Source: Bacteroidota bacterium | GTDB lineage: Bacteria; Spirochaetota; Spirochaetia; JABMQR01 | Length of the DNA stretch: 14,144 nt | Direction of reading: 5' to 3' | Assembly (NCBI GenBank): GCA_013202335.1 | Contig: JABMQR010000254.1 | Span: forward strand, 1 to 14,144 | Program-made: the position numbers and the translations under genes | Shown: in pieces, positions 6,316 through 13,991 of the stretch | Layout: the number at the start of each line of letters is the position of its first letter | Position numbering within the stretch: the stretch's first letter is position 1 | Notes under the pieces: model-generated | Told to the model about the DNA's origin: nothing | Database searches by the model: none | The model's input: only the letters and a program-made list of their open reading frames with translations

Positions 6316-7728
6316 ATGAACATTAAAAGGTTATTTTTAGTAGTGATGATTGTAATAATTGTTACTTCAGCCTTCGCAGGAGGTACGAAAGAAACTGCAC
6401 AGAAATCAACTGTTTCGACAGGAGCTAAAACACCGATTGAGATCTACAATCCCGATTTTCAATTTCCAACGGAGCAAATAGAGCTGCAGTATTGGGAAGT
6501 GTTTGGAGAGAGACCGGGGTGGCTCGAATGGGCCGAAGGAGTTGCTGAAGAATATTCACAAATTCATCCAAATGTTTCCATCAGGGTTCGGGTTGTGCCG
6601 GTTCCGCAAATCAATACTACGTTTCTGTCCGCAGCAGAAGCGCAAACCCTTCCCGATGTGTTTGCTCTGCAGTTGACGAATATCCATGCACTTGGCATCG
6701 CCGCACCTGCACCCGAGTGGGTAGAACGTCTTATCGACGAGAAGTACGTGGATGCAGCGAAAGCAGAAATGCGCTATAGCGGTCCTCGCAGCGAGTACGA
6801 TGGGCAGTATCTTGGATGGCTGGTATCCGAGCTCGACGCTGGGCAGATGCTATACTACAACAAGGACATGTTGGCTGAAGCCGGCGTCTCGGTACCGACC
6901 ACATCAACCGAGCTTCTAAATGTGATGCAAAAGACTACCAAATACGATGCAGCAGGGAACATCACCCAGGGTGGTTTTGGTGTACGCTACGCTGGCAGCC
7001 CAGGCGGGATTGCGGGAAAGTGGTTACCGATCCTTTCATTGTTCCGGCCGATAGAAGATGGGTATCTATTCAGCTCTGATTGGGAATCAGTCGCCGAATG
7101 GGAAGGAGAAGACTTCCAGAAGGCTCTGCAGTTTTATCATGACATGGTCTGGGAGTGGAAGGTGTCGTCCGTCAGTTTCCCAGCTCCCGCCGAGGCATTC
7201 AAACTTGGCATGGTAGCCATGACTAACAGAGAGTCCTTCCTGATCGGCGTTCTGCAAGAAGAGAGTCCTGATCTCAACTTTGGTGTCGCTCCGCTAGTCG
7301 TGGGAGCGGGAAGATTTGGTCAATACCCCGCAGGACGTACGTTGGCAACACAATTGAACACGGTTTCCAAAGATACGCCATATCCGGAGGTTGCTTGGGA
7401 TTTTAACATGTTCATGAACAACGATGTCCATGATCTGGAACTTAGTAAGCTGACCGGTAGTTATCCGAAACGCAAAGCGAATGCGGATTCTACCTACGCT
7501 AAATCTATCCCATGGGCAGAGGCTTTTGTAGGGATGTCCGACCGGCCAGTGGAACGTCAGGAACGTATTGATCCATGGGGTGCGCGAGGAGAACTTAACA
7601 ACATTATTGGCGCGGTTGTGGAAAGTGCACTCATTAATGAAGATTTTGATGTTGTTTCTGAGTTGAAAGCAGCAAAGGCAAAAGCCGATGCGGTGCTTGC
7701 TGAATACAAGCAGAAGGCACAGCAGTAG
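6316..7728 (+). CDS. ABC sugar transporter substrate-binding protein (family 1, CUT1 type)
   Basis: This 470-residue periplasmic binding protein captures a sugar or oligosaccharide and delivers it to the two permeases downstream. Residues 1-21 are a signal peptide (Lys-Arg, then a hydrophobic run, then SAFA before GGTKE). There is no Cys, so signal peptidase I rather than lipoprotein processing is expected. The mature part has the family-1 layout: IELQYWEVFGERPGWLEWAEGVAEEYSQIHPNV (about 55-87), an aromatic YLGWLVSELDAGQMLYYNKDML hinge segment, and a late AWDFNMFMNN region typical of late domain helices. ATG is preceded by AAGGAG. Its start lies downstream of the operator-promoter at 6113-6140. 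Its base composition looks richer in GC than the regulator and the minus-strand operon, a sign of a different history; I have not measured this. Substrate is not readable. Confidence 0.92.
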   Translation: MNIKRLFLVVMIVIIVTSAFAGGTKETAQKSTVSTGAKTPIEIYNPDFQFPTEQIELQYWEVFGERPGWLEWAEGVAEEYSQIHPNVSIRVRVVPVPQINTTFLSAAEAQTLPDVFALQLTNIHALGIAAPAPEWVERLIDEKYVDAAKAEMRYSGPRSEYDGQYLGWLVSELDAGQMLYYNKDMLAEAGVSVPTTSTELLNVMQKTTKYDAAGNITQGGFGVRYAGSPGGIAGKWLPILSLFRPIEDGYLFSSDWESVAEWEGEDFQKALQFYHDMVWEWKVSSVSFPAPAEAFKLGMVAMTNRESFLIGVLQEESPDLNFGVAPLVVGAGRFGQYPAGRTLATQLNTVSKDTPYPEVAWDFNMFMNNDVHDLELSKLTGSYPKRKANADSTYAKSIPWAEAFVGMSDRPVERQERIDPWGARGELNNIIGAVVESALINEDFDVVSELKAAKAKADAVLAEYKQKAQQ

Positions 7729-7755
7729 AGATAGAATGGTTTTGCACTCAAAAAT

Positions 7756-7801
7756 ACTTGGTTGGAATAGAGGATGAGCTCCCCTTCTGACCAAGTTTTT
7801 T
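7756..7801 (+). terminator. Intrinsic terminator between binding-protein and permease genes
   Basis: The 12-bp stem ACTTGGTTGGAA (7756-7767) pairs with TTCTGACCAAGT (7785-7796) with two G-U pairs, and a 17-base loop lies between. A run of T follows at once (7796-7801). It lies 28 bp after the binding-protein stop and 52 bp before the permease start. Partial termination here would make more binding protein than permease, a known pattern for such transporters. Confidence 0.75.
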
Positions 7802-7849
7802 GATCTGAATTAAAACATACCCCCGTACGAACGTCTAGGAGGCAGCAGT

Positions 7850-7879
7850 CATATGAACACAAAACATATGAACACAAAA
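7850..7879 (+). repeat. 15-bp tandem duplication covering the permease start codon
   Basis: CATATGAACACAAAA occurs twice in direct succession (7850-7864 and 7865-7879). It duplicates the first codons (MNTKH MNTKK) and gives two in-frame ATGs, at 7853 and 7868. The AGGAGG at 7837-7842 lies 10 bases before the first and 25 before the second, so the first is the likelier start. Confidence 0.85.
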
Positions 7880-8737
7880 AAAATCTGGTCACTCATATTC
7901 ATATCACCAGGGATTATTTGGTTTTTCCTATTTATGGCGTATCCACTCTATTCGATGATCAACCTGTCTTTTCATCTTTGGACAGGACCAAATTCGACCC
8001 ATCCATTCATTGGATTATCCAGCTACATACGGATTTTCCGTGATCCAGATTTTTATGCGGCAACATTGCGTACGTTTCTTGTTGTGGTTTGTGTTGTCCC
8101 CTCTGTGATGGCCTTATCCCTTTTAACCTCCTTTCTTCTAACCAATATCAGGAAAGGTGCAGGTTTTTTTAGGGTGTTGTATTATCTTCCTTCGATGACT
8201 GGTGTCGTTGCAATCGGGATAGTTTGGCAATGGATGTTTGAACCCTCTTTTGGATTATTGAACGCGTTGCTATTGCGAATGGGCTTACCCGGTCAACGTC
8301 TGCTACTTGATCCCAATTCTGCAATCTTTGCAATTTCGTTTGTAAAGGTCTGGATGCGATTCGGATTCAACGTTGTAGTATACGTTGCGGGTTTACTGAG
8401 TATTCCTACGACCTATTACGAGGCTGCGGACATCGTTGGAGCCCGAGCATTTCAAAAATTCAGGTACATCACGATTCCTCTATTGATGCCAATCACTCTG
8501 ATGCTTTCCATCCTGAACACAATCGATAGCCTGAAGATAATTGGAGAAATTTATATGCTTACAGCGGGGGGGCCTGCAGGTTCAACCAAGACAATCGGGT
8601 TTCTGATGTACGAGACAGCATTCGAGTTTGGTTGGATGGGACGAGCAAGCGCAATGGCAGTGGTTCTATTCGTACTTATCATGGTGATTACCGTGATTCA
8701 GAGAAAGCTGTCGAACTCTGATGCTTTCCAGTACTAG
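7853..8737 (+). CDS. ABC sugar transporter permease (MalF/UgpA-like)
   Basis: This 294-residue inner-membrane protein has about six hydrophobic helices: near 12-36, 70-97, 107-128, 157-182, 207-225 and 264-283. It is one half of the channel of a CUT1 importer. The cytoplasmic EAA loop that docks the ATPase is YYEAADIVGARAFQKFRYIT (188-207) followed by IPL, with Glu190, the two Ala and Gly196 in place. The N-terminal IFISPGIIWFFLFMAYPL is typical of the MalF/UgpA side. It starts at the first of two ATGs within a tandem duplication and is preceded by AGGAGG. The partner permease follows after 59 bp. No ATPase gene is present in the window, so a shared MsmK/UgpC-type ATPase encoded elsewhere is inferred. 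Confidence 0.93.
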   Translation: MNTKHMNTKKIWSLIFISPGIIWFFLFMAYPLYSMINLSFHLWTGPNSTHPFIGLSSYIRIFRDPDFYAATLRTFLVVVCVVPSVMALSLLTSFLLTNIRKGAGFFRVLYYLPSMTGVVAIGIVWQWMFEPSFGLLNALLLRMGLPGQRLLLDPNSAIFAISFVKVWMRFGFNVVVYVAGLLSIPTTYYEAADIVGARAFQKFRYITIPLLMPITLMLSILNTIDSLKIIGEIYMLTAGGPAGSTKTIGFLMYETAFEFGWMGRASAMAVVLFVLIMVITVIQRKLSNSDAFQY

Positions 8738-8796
8738 CCGATATTAATCATGCTTAATACTGTAGATCTTGATTCTATTACATACTAGGAGAATAT

Positions 8797-9624
8797 ATGA
8801 TACGTTCGAAATCAATACACCGATTGTGGATTTACGCAGTGCTTTTGTGTATCGCCGTTGTCATGCTTCTTCCTGTTATTTGGGTTCTGGTGACATCTCT
8901 TAAACCCAAAAGTGACATATTCACTCGCCCAGTCATTCTTTTTCCTAAAACCGTGGTGTTGACGCACTATCGGGATCTGGCTAGGCTATTTGACCTGCCA
9001 AGAGTAATCATGAATAGCTTAGTGATCTCTGGTAGCATCATGATCAGCACAGTTTTCTTCTCAACAATGGTCGGATATGGGTTTGCTAAGTTCAAATCGA
9101 AGTTGGTAGATCTTTTCTTCCTAATGATTCTTGCGGCCCTGATGGTACCCCCATTCGCTAAGCTAATCCCACTCTACGTCCTCATGGTAAAGATGGGGTT
9201 GAATGACACGTTGGTCGGCGTTATCCTTCCTGACTTTCTAAGTGTGTTCGGGATATTCTTCATGAGACAGTATACATTGACTGTTCCAGACGAGCTTCTA
9301 CAGGCTGCGAGGATTGATGGAGCTTCCGAACTCAGAATCCTATTACGCATTGTCTTTCCCGTGATGAAGTCAGCGATTTTTACGCTTGCTGCAATAAAGT
9401 TCATATGGTCTTGGAATGATTTTCTGTGGCCTCTGATAATGCTGTCGGACCCACAGAAAATGACGCTATCGGTTTCGTTGGCAGCATTTAAAGGGAATCT
9501 CATTACGGTTTATGGACCACTCATGGCAGGATCGATTATCCTAATGGTTCCACCGTTTCTCCTTTTTCTTGCCCTTCAACGTCGAATTGTTCAAGGAATA
9601 GCGCTCAGTGGCTTCAAAGCATGA
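8797..9624 (+). CDS. ABC sugar transporter permease (MalG/UgpE-like)
   Basis: This 275-residue second channel subunit has about six hydrophobic helices: near 11-32, 72-92, 104-124, 137-157, 190-208 and 240-260. The EAA loop is LLQAARIDGASELRILLRIV (167-186) with FPVMK after it; Gln169 replaces the Glu, which is common in this subfamily. SWNDFLWPLIML (205-216) and the tail QRRIVQGIALSGFKA (261-275) are typical of MalG/UgpE-type permeases. ATG has AGGAGA at 8787-8792, 4 bases upstream. It pairs with the permease at 7853-8737 and is probably co-transcribed with it. It lies 297 bp before the beta-propeller gene. Confidence 0.93.
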   Translation: MIRSKSIHRLWIYAVLLCIAVVMLLPVIWVLVTSLKPKSDIFTRPVILFPKTVVLTHYRDLARLFDLPRVIMNSLVISGSIMISTVFFSTMVGYGFAKFKSKLVDLFFLMILAALMVPPFAKLIPLYVLMVKMGLNDTLVGVILPDFLSVFGIFFMRQYTLTVPDELLQAARIDGASELRILLRIVFPVMKSAIFTLAAIKFIWSWNDFLWPLIMLSDPQKMTLSVSLAAFKGNLITVYGPLMAGSIILMVPPFLLFLALQRRIVQGIALSGFKA

Positions 9625-9921
9625 CGGTCAACAGGCTAAAAATTGATGCTATGAACTGTGGTTTATTCTTCCTAATAAATTCAGAACTTTTTTAATTGAT
9701 GAATTCCAAAAAGAGACTGCTAAACTAAATTCTATGTAATTTGTAAAACAAGATTATAATTAATAGAGTTTTCTGTACATAGCGTCTAAGTGAGGACGAA
9801 CAAAATTTGTATATCATTACTAAGGTTTAGTTAGACATAGGGATCAACTATTTACTGCTATCCTTGATAGAGGGAAAATTATTTTATTTGTTAAGAAAAT
9901 ATTTTCAGGAGGGAGAATGAA
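9625..9921 (+). other. AT-rich spacer before the beta-propeller gene
   Basis: There is no gene that I can support here and no clear intrinsic terminator. A TATAAT at 9755-9760 has no good -35 box, so a promoter is only possible. TTGTATATCA near 9808-9817 resembles the GntR-type site but differs at the two positions most conserved elsewhere; I do not call it. AGGAGG at 9907-9912 is the ribosome site of the next gene. Confidence 0.3.
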
Positions 9922-11454
9922 ATGTCTAGAAAAATAAATTCAGAAGCTATGCCATTGTTAATGCCCGATAATTTTGAGGCCTTGCATCTTGTATCTTGGA
10001 GAGTTGAACAAGGTATTCCGGATCCTAATAATCCTCTTCTGGAACCTGCGATGCCGTGGGATTCGGGAGGAGTAATGGCTCATGGAACGGTTCTCCATGA
10101 TCCAATCGATGGATTATGGAAAGCTTGGCAGGTATCAACACCTGCCGAAGAAAAGATTGAAGGATCGGATGCTAAGCATGAAGGGTTTCGCAGGCTGACC
10201 TATCTGGAGAGCAAGGATGGAATTAACTGGTATCGTCCTGAGCTTCCCTATGTTTCCTGGCCGGGTTATGATTATACGAATATCATTTTGGATCTGGATT
10301 CAGGCGGATCAGCACAATATGCATCGGTTCTTGTTGATCCGACAAATAAGGAATGGCCTTATGAAATGTTTGTGATGAGGACTCCAATATTTGGGCCTAA
10401 TCCCGACAAAGTAGGACACCTTCCTGCTCCGTCGGAAAAGAGAGCCTCCTACAGGTATCGTTCACATGATGGAAAAGATTGGAAGTTGGTAGAGGGCCCC
10501 ATACATCCATCGGTAGGAGGCGGCGCTGATGTCTGCTATGTTCATCGAGAGCCGGATGGATCGTATGTGTCATATTACAAGGCGTATCCCAAGTTAAGAG
10601 AAGGGGATCGAATGATTCCATATGATAACAATCCACGGGGAGGGCTCCGTCAGGTGGCTCGAAAAACCAGCAGTGACGGCAGCAAGTGGGGGGAGGAAAC
10701 GATTGTAATGGGTAGAGACTGGCGGGATCCAGACTTTGCTCAGTATCTTGAACTCTGTCCAGTCAAGGTTGAAGGTGGGTATGTGGCATTTGTAAATTAC
10801 TATAATACATCGATCCAAACAATGTCGATGGAATTTGCTGCTTCTCGCGACGGAATTCACTGGTGGCGACCGGACCGGAGGCCTGCCCTATCTAATCCCC
10901 CACTTGGGGATTACGGCGGTGGAATGATGTGGCAGATGCATCACCCCATTCTCGAAAAGAGTAAAATGCATGTATATTATGCTGGCTCCGAAGGAATCCA
11001 TGGAGAAATTTTCGATACACGAATCGGACCCAGGATTGAAGTCGGAGGAGAAACAGTGATTGGATCTCAGACACCGACTTTACCGTTTAATACTGCACTC
11101 TGCCGAGCTACGTGGCAGTCCGATCGGTTGTGGGCATTGGTATCATCAGCAGGAGGTATGACCATAGGTGCAGCCGTGACGCATGTAGAGAATTCAGGAG
11201 GCGGGAACTTGGTGGTCAACATCCACGTCAAGAAAGGTGGTGAGTTTTTGGCAGAATTACTCGATGAATCCGGCATCCCTCTTCAAGGCTTTTCAGTTGA
11301 GGATTGTCAGCCTCTGATAGGGAATCACAATCAAACCACTATCAAATGGAATGGAGGTGAAAAAGCACCAGCCAAAACTGTTAAAATTCGATTTGTGTTA
11401 AAGCGAGCATTCTTATATGGATATAATTGGGTGAACCGGGAAACTGAAAAATAG
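9922..11454 (+). CDS. GH43/GH32-like five-bladed beta-propeller protein, putative cytosolic glycosidase
   Basis: This 510-residue protein has no signal peptide. Residues 45-370 read as a five-bladed propeller of the arabinanase/invertase fold. S-x-D-G-x-x-W turns recur at 97-103, 181-187, 250-256 and 308-314, with blade strands such as LWKAWQVS and MHVYYAGSEG. DPIDGLWKAW near 60-69 may supply one of the acidic residues. Residues about 425-506 form a separate beta-sandwich ending AKTVKIRFVLKRAFLYGYNW. I associate this C-terminal pattern with uncharacterised putative glycosidases of planctomycetes and similar bacteria. ATG at 9922 is preceded by AGGAGG (9907-9912, 9 bases); the ATG at 9916 is out of frame. 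Next to an importer, cytosolic cleavage of the imported sugar conjugate is inferred. Substrate, and even activity, are unproved; a glycoside phosphorylase-like role is possible. Confidence 0.75.
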   Translation: MSRKINSEAMPLLMPDNFEALHLVSWRVEQGIPDPNNPLLEPAMPWDSGGVMAHGTVLHDPIDGLWKAWQVSTPAEEKIEGSDAKHEGFRRLTYLESKDGINWYRPELPYVSWPGYDYTNIILDLDSGGSAQYASVLVDPTNKEWPYEMFVMRTPIFGPNPDKVGHLPAPSEKRASYRYRSHDGKDWKLVEGPIHPSVGGGADVCYVHREPDGSYVSYYKAYPKLREGDRMIPYDNNPRGGLRQVARKTSSDGSKWGEETIVMGRDWRDPDFAQYLELCPVKVEGGYVAFVNYYNTSIQTMSMEFAASRDGIHWWRPDRRPALSNPPLGDYGGGMMWQMHHPILEKSKMHVYYAGSEGIHGEIFDTRIGPRIEVGGETVIGSQTPTLPFNTALCRATWQSDRLWALVSSAGGMTIGAAVTHVENSGGGNLVVNIHVKKGGEFLAELLDESGIPLQGFSVEDCQPLIGNHNQTTIKWNGGEKAPAKTVKIRFVLKRAFLYGYNWVNRETEK

Positions 11455-11768
11455 ACTGCGCCAAAAACTAATAAATGAATCAGTGAGAAGGATAAGATTA
11501 ACATTCAGATATTTGGATAGGTATATTCATATGAAGTAATTTGAGGTTCATTTTGAGTAAATCTAACAAGGAGAATGAATTAACTTCCCCCTGCTTGGTG
11601 TTTCTGGATAGGGGGAGATATAGCGTACTATGGCTTTCATCTGTTGTCCGTCCCGTAGTTATTTTCCATTGGGCGAAAAATTTAAGCACTACTTTGATAA
11701 TAGTGATGGTGAAACTGACCTAAAAGCTACTCTATACGTCGTCAAATGATGAGCCTGTAATATTTACT
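11455..11768. other. Spacer after the beta-propeller gene, no supported gene
   Basis: A short plus-strand frame at 11630-11749 (39 residues, ATG to TGA) has a GGGGGAG about 10-12 bases upstream but resembles nothing I know; I leave it uncalled. TTCCCCCT (11585-11592) can pair with AGGGGGA (11610-11616) across a 17-base loop, but no T run follows, so this is not a terminator. The end of this stretch adjoins the probable intron start. Confidence 0.3.
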
Positions 11769-12036
11769 GTGCAGTGCACCAGTTCGGAACTATATGTATA
11801 TAGTTGGATGAAACTCCCGACCTGACAAAGCCTGACCGGCAGTCAGTATCCAGCCTTAGAGCCGAAGCCGCGAGGTGAGGTTTAAACGTAGGCAGGAATG
11901 CAAACGATCCGTAAGTGAGGGGGTGGTAGCTGTGCTAGTCTCGTTAAATGTAAGAAGTGAGAGTCGATATCGCTACACAGATAGCAGGCTGAAAGGGCAG
12001 GCCGTTTTGGTTAGGACTGGGAAATCTCAACGAGCT
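11769..12036 (+). ncRNA. Probable 5' fragment of a group II intron (domain I), without its reverse-transcriptase gene
   Basis: The stretch starts with GTGCAG (group II introns usually start GUGYG), has no long frame, and is built of small hairpins. AACTATAT/ATATAGTT lies at 11788-11805, and CTGAC/GTCAG at 11832-11846. Between and after these are conserved-looking purine blocks such as GATGAAACTCCCGACCTGAC, GAAGCCGCGAGGTGAGGTTT and GCAGGCTGAAAGGGCAGG. These blocks match my memory of the 5' region of clostridial-type group II introns; I could not run a search. The similarity stops near 12036, where a minus-strand zinc-finger frame begins. No domain V hairpin or maturase follows. It is thus a truncated, probably inactive copy. 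A different structured RNA is possible. Confidence 0.5.
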
Positions 12037-12146
12037 TTAGTTTTACTTTGTGCACTCCTATTCCACCAATCCTTACGGCAACCATCACAGCAGAATATCT
12101 TCTTCCGGTAACCGCGGGTATGTACAATCTGAGTTTTGCAGTATTT
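12027..12146 (-). pseudogene. Remnant of a small Cys-rich zinc-finger protein gene
   Basis: The minus-strand frame reads KYCKTQIVHTRGYRKK, then FCCDGCRKDWWN and a short tail to TGA 12029-12027. The pattern C..., FC.D.CR..WWN resembles small zinc-finger proteins often found near mobile elements in Firmicutes, in which a Cys usually precedes YC. Here that first Cys codon would fall exactly at the insertion-sequence end, so the start was probably lost on insertion. No matching first half is seen beyond the other end of the insertion sequence. The last residues (from about 12036 down) may already be intron sequence. This is a partial match from memory of the family. Confidence 0.4.
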
Positions 12147-12157
12147 TTTAGTACTAT
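12145..12157. repeat. Left terminal inverted repeat of the insertion sequence
   Basis: TTTTTAGTACTAT here is the exact reverse complement of 13948-13960. It includes the transposase stop codon on the minus strand. The remnant zinc-finger frame begins just outside it. Confidence 0.6.
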
Positions 12158-13935
12158 TTTTTCGGAGTCGGTTTCGCACTCTTTTTCTTGGCTTTTTTCT
12201 TCCTTGAACTGGGGCGACTCCCTTTTGGGATCGCGAAGTCGAATGCATCGAATATATCAACCTGCTTGCCAACAAACGCAGTGATAATCTTGGCCTTTTG
12301 GAGGTGTTCTATCCTGCGGATGCTCATGAGTTCCTCGTACATGTGACGGCGTGTAGGGAACATCTTTTCTAGCGTGGGACTGTTGCTGTAGATGTGGTGA
12401 ATAGAGGAGTTCAGAATAAGAGCCAGGAACTGGATAAACATCCTCCCGCTTGTAGAGAGCTCGGTGCTAGTCCTAAGACGTCTGCCGTTCTGGGTACTCT
12501 TAATAAACATGAAGGCCTTCTCCTGCTCATCTCTCATACGGTACTTGTCCAATATGTAGGTAAGGGGATACTCGTCCCTGTTCATATTATTGCACAGGCA
12601 GGCAAAGAAGCCCGAACGGACGTACTTTTGCCTCACAACCTTACTCCGCTCCTCAAAGGACAAGAGCAGGCGGGTCTCTTCATCCACCGTCAGCGTAAAA
12701 TACTTGGAAATTTCCTGTATCGACTCATCAGTCATGGGTATCTTGTCGTCGATGTGTGATTGCAGGCTTTCATTATGCCGATACATGAAATCTGCAATCT
12801 CTTTCCTCTTGGCCCCCTGCAGCTCAGGGTCAAAGAAAAGACAGAGGCGCAAGGGAGTGGTATCCCTCAGCTCCCCCTTTACATGCACCTCAAATGGATA
12901 TTCACCATCCATGCCATACAGCTGGTGCTTTCCGATATAGTTCTTGGTCACGCAGAACTCATCGATATCTATCGCATCTATGACAGCCTTGATCTGTCTG
13001 TCGCCGGTTTTAGCCATCATGATGAAACCGACCTTGCTTTTTGCGAGGAACTCGAGCACCTCAAAGGTAATGTACCCTCTGTCCAGCAAATATTGGATGC
13101 TCTTGAACCCCTTCAGGCCAAACTCCTTGAAGGTTGTCTTCAGGGTTCTTGCGTCGGGGATATTGCCGGGAAGAATGCGGTAATAAACAGGCATGCCACT
13201 CTTCACGTCATACAGAACAAGCAGGTTCACCTGTGGCAATGGGTCATGCTCCTTGTTCTTGCCATAGTGGCAGTCTGCAAGGCTGAAGCCGTAGACGGAG
13301 AAGCTGGTGGAGTCGATTGCAATCCAGGAGTCTTCGCTGACACGTGCCTTCCTGCAGGCAAAAAGGTCCTGCTTGTTCTGTTCGGTAAGTGACTGTGTAA
13401 GACGCGTGATCTTCGAAGGGTTCAAGGCCTTCGTGGTAGGATACCACTCCACCTTTTGCCTGGACTCGAAGTGGTTGTAGCAGTCCTGGTGAAGCAAGTC
13501 GAAGTATGCCAGGGAGAGCAGGTCATCAACGATTCCGCTTTTGCCAAATATGACTGTCAGGTCTTTTCTGAGACCGCAGGCATCGGCAACCTTCTCAAAG
13601 AACAGTGTCGACCCATAGAGCAGGCTTCTGGATTCCCCCGTATAGGAAGGGCGGCCGCGGGTCTCGGCAGGAAGAATGGGAGCAGCATCAATGGAATCGA
13701 GATTCCATCCAAAGGGGAATGCAAGCCTTTTCCTCTCCTCTGTGCTCAGCTCGAGAAACCGCTTGTTTGGGATGAACCTCTCATCCTCAGTCACTGTCCC
13801 ATAGATGATTTTTGGGTGGGAATATTTGCCGGTCTCAGGATCCCGGACAGAGTCCTGGGAGATTGCATAGCGATATCCGTTGGTTACAAACAATTGAATT
13901 TTGATCTTTCCGTCAGCTCTTTTTGGTCGTGCCAT
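12154..13935 (-). CDS. IS1634-family (IS4-like DDE) transposase
   Basis: This 593-residue transposase should cut and move the element by acting on its end repeats. Residues 100-190 are the helical region before the catalytic core. The DDE triad fits Asp208 (WIAIDSTSFSVYG), Asp285 (YLLDRGYIT) and Glu472. Tyr465, Arg468, Glu472 and Lys479 match exactly the Y(2)R(3)E(6)K signature of IS4-type enzymes. The interval between the second Asp and the Glu is a beta-strand-rich insertion typical of the IS1634 branch. The tail (573-593) is very Lys-rich. Frame and motifs are intact, and the length is normal, so it is probably active. ATG at 13935 follows a GAGGGGC stretch; its promoter may be TTGACA at 13987-13982 with TAAATT 17 bp on, lying across the palindrome. 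Confidence 0.92.
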   Translation of the reverse strand: MARPKRADGKIKIQLFVTNGYRYAISQDSVRDPETGKYSHPKIIYGTVTEDERFIPNKRFLELSTEERKRLAFPFGWNLDSIDAAPILPAETRGRPSYTGESRSLLYGSTLFFEKVADACGLRKDLTVIFGKSGIVDDLLSLAYFDLLHQDCYNHFESRQKVEWYPTTKALNPSKITRLTQSLTEQNKQDLFACRKARVSEDSWIAIDSTSFSVYGFSLADCHYGKNKEHDPLPQVNLLVLYDVKSGMPVYYRILPGNIPDARTLKTTFKEFGLKGFKSIQYLLDRGYITFEVLEFLAKSKVGFIMMAKTGDRQIKAVIDAIDIDEFCVTKNYIGKHQLYGMDGEYPFEVHVKGELRDTTPLRLCLFFDPELQGAKRKEIADFMYRHNESLQSHIDDKIPMTDESIQEISKYFTLTVDEETRLLLSFEERSKVVRQKYVRSGFFACLCNNMNRDEYPLTYILDKYRMRDEQEKAFMFIKSTQNGRRLRTSTELSTSGRMFIQFLALILNSSIHHIYSNSPTLEKMFPTRRHMYEELMSIRRIEHLQKAKIITAFVGKQVDIFDAFDFAIPKGSRPSSRKKKAKKKSAKPTPKK

Positions 13936-13940
13936 AGTGC

Positions 13941-13978
13941 CCCTCTTATAGTACTAAAAATTTAGTACTATAAGAGGG
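13941..13978. repeat. 38-bp perfect palindrome upstream of the transposase gene
   Basis: The arms 13941-13958 and 13961-13978 are exact 18-base complements (CCCTCTTATAGTACTAAA) around AA. The inner part repeats the element's end sequence. It sits 5 bp upstream of the transposase ATG and over its likely -10 box, so it could be the end repeat, an operator, or the joint of two element ends. Confidence 0.85.
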
Positions 13979-13991
13979 TTATGTCAAGCCT

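Larger units (their letters stand above)
12145..13960 (-). mobile_element. IS1634-type insertion sequence, about 1.8 kb
   Basis: One transposase gene is flanked by the 13-bp inverted repeat TTTTTAGTACTAT at 12145-12157 and its complement ATAGTACTAAAAA at 13948-13960, giving an element of 1816 bp. Known IS1634 elements have about this size, 13-bp ends and target duplications of varying length. No target duplication is visible here. The left repeat overlaps the transposase stop codon (TAG at 12156-12154). The right boundary is uncertain because the repeat there is half of a larger palindrome (13941-13978). Confidence 0.65.

Noticed and set aside
11584..11617. Hairpin TTCCCCCT/AGGGGGA as a terminator after the propeller gene
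   Set aside because: The loop is 17 bases and no T run follows on either strand.
11630..11749. A 39-residue frame with GGGGGAG upstream
   Set aside because: Too short, no family resemblance, poor spacing of the ribosome site; could be chance.
12760..13392. A 210-residue plus-strand frame inside the transposase gene, with others at 12394-12759 and 13456-13965
   Set aside because: These are antisense shadows of an intact transposase with clear DDE and Y(2)R(3)E(6)K motifs.
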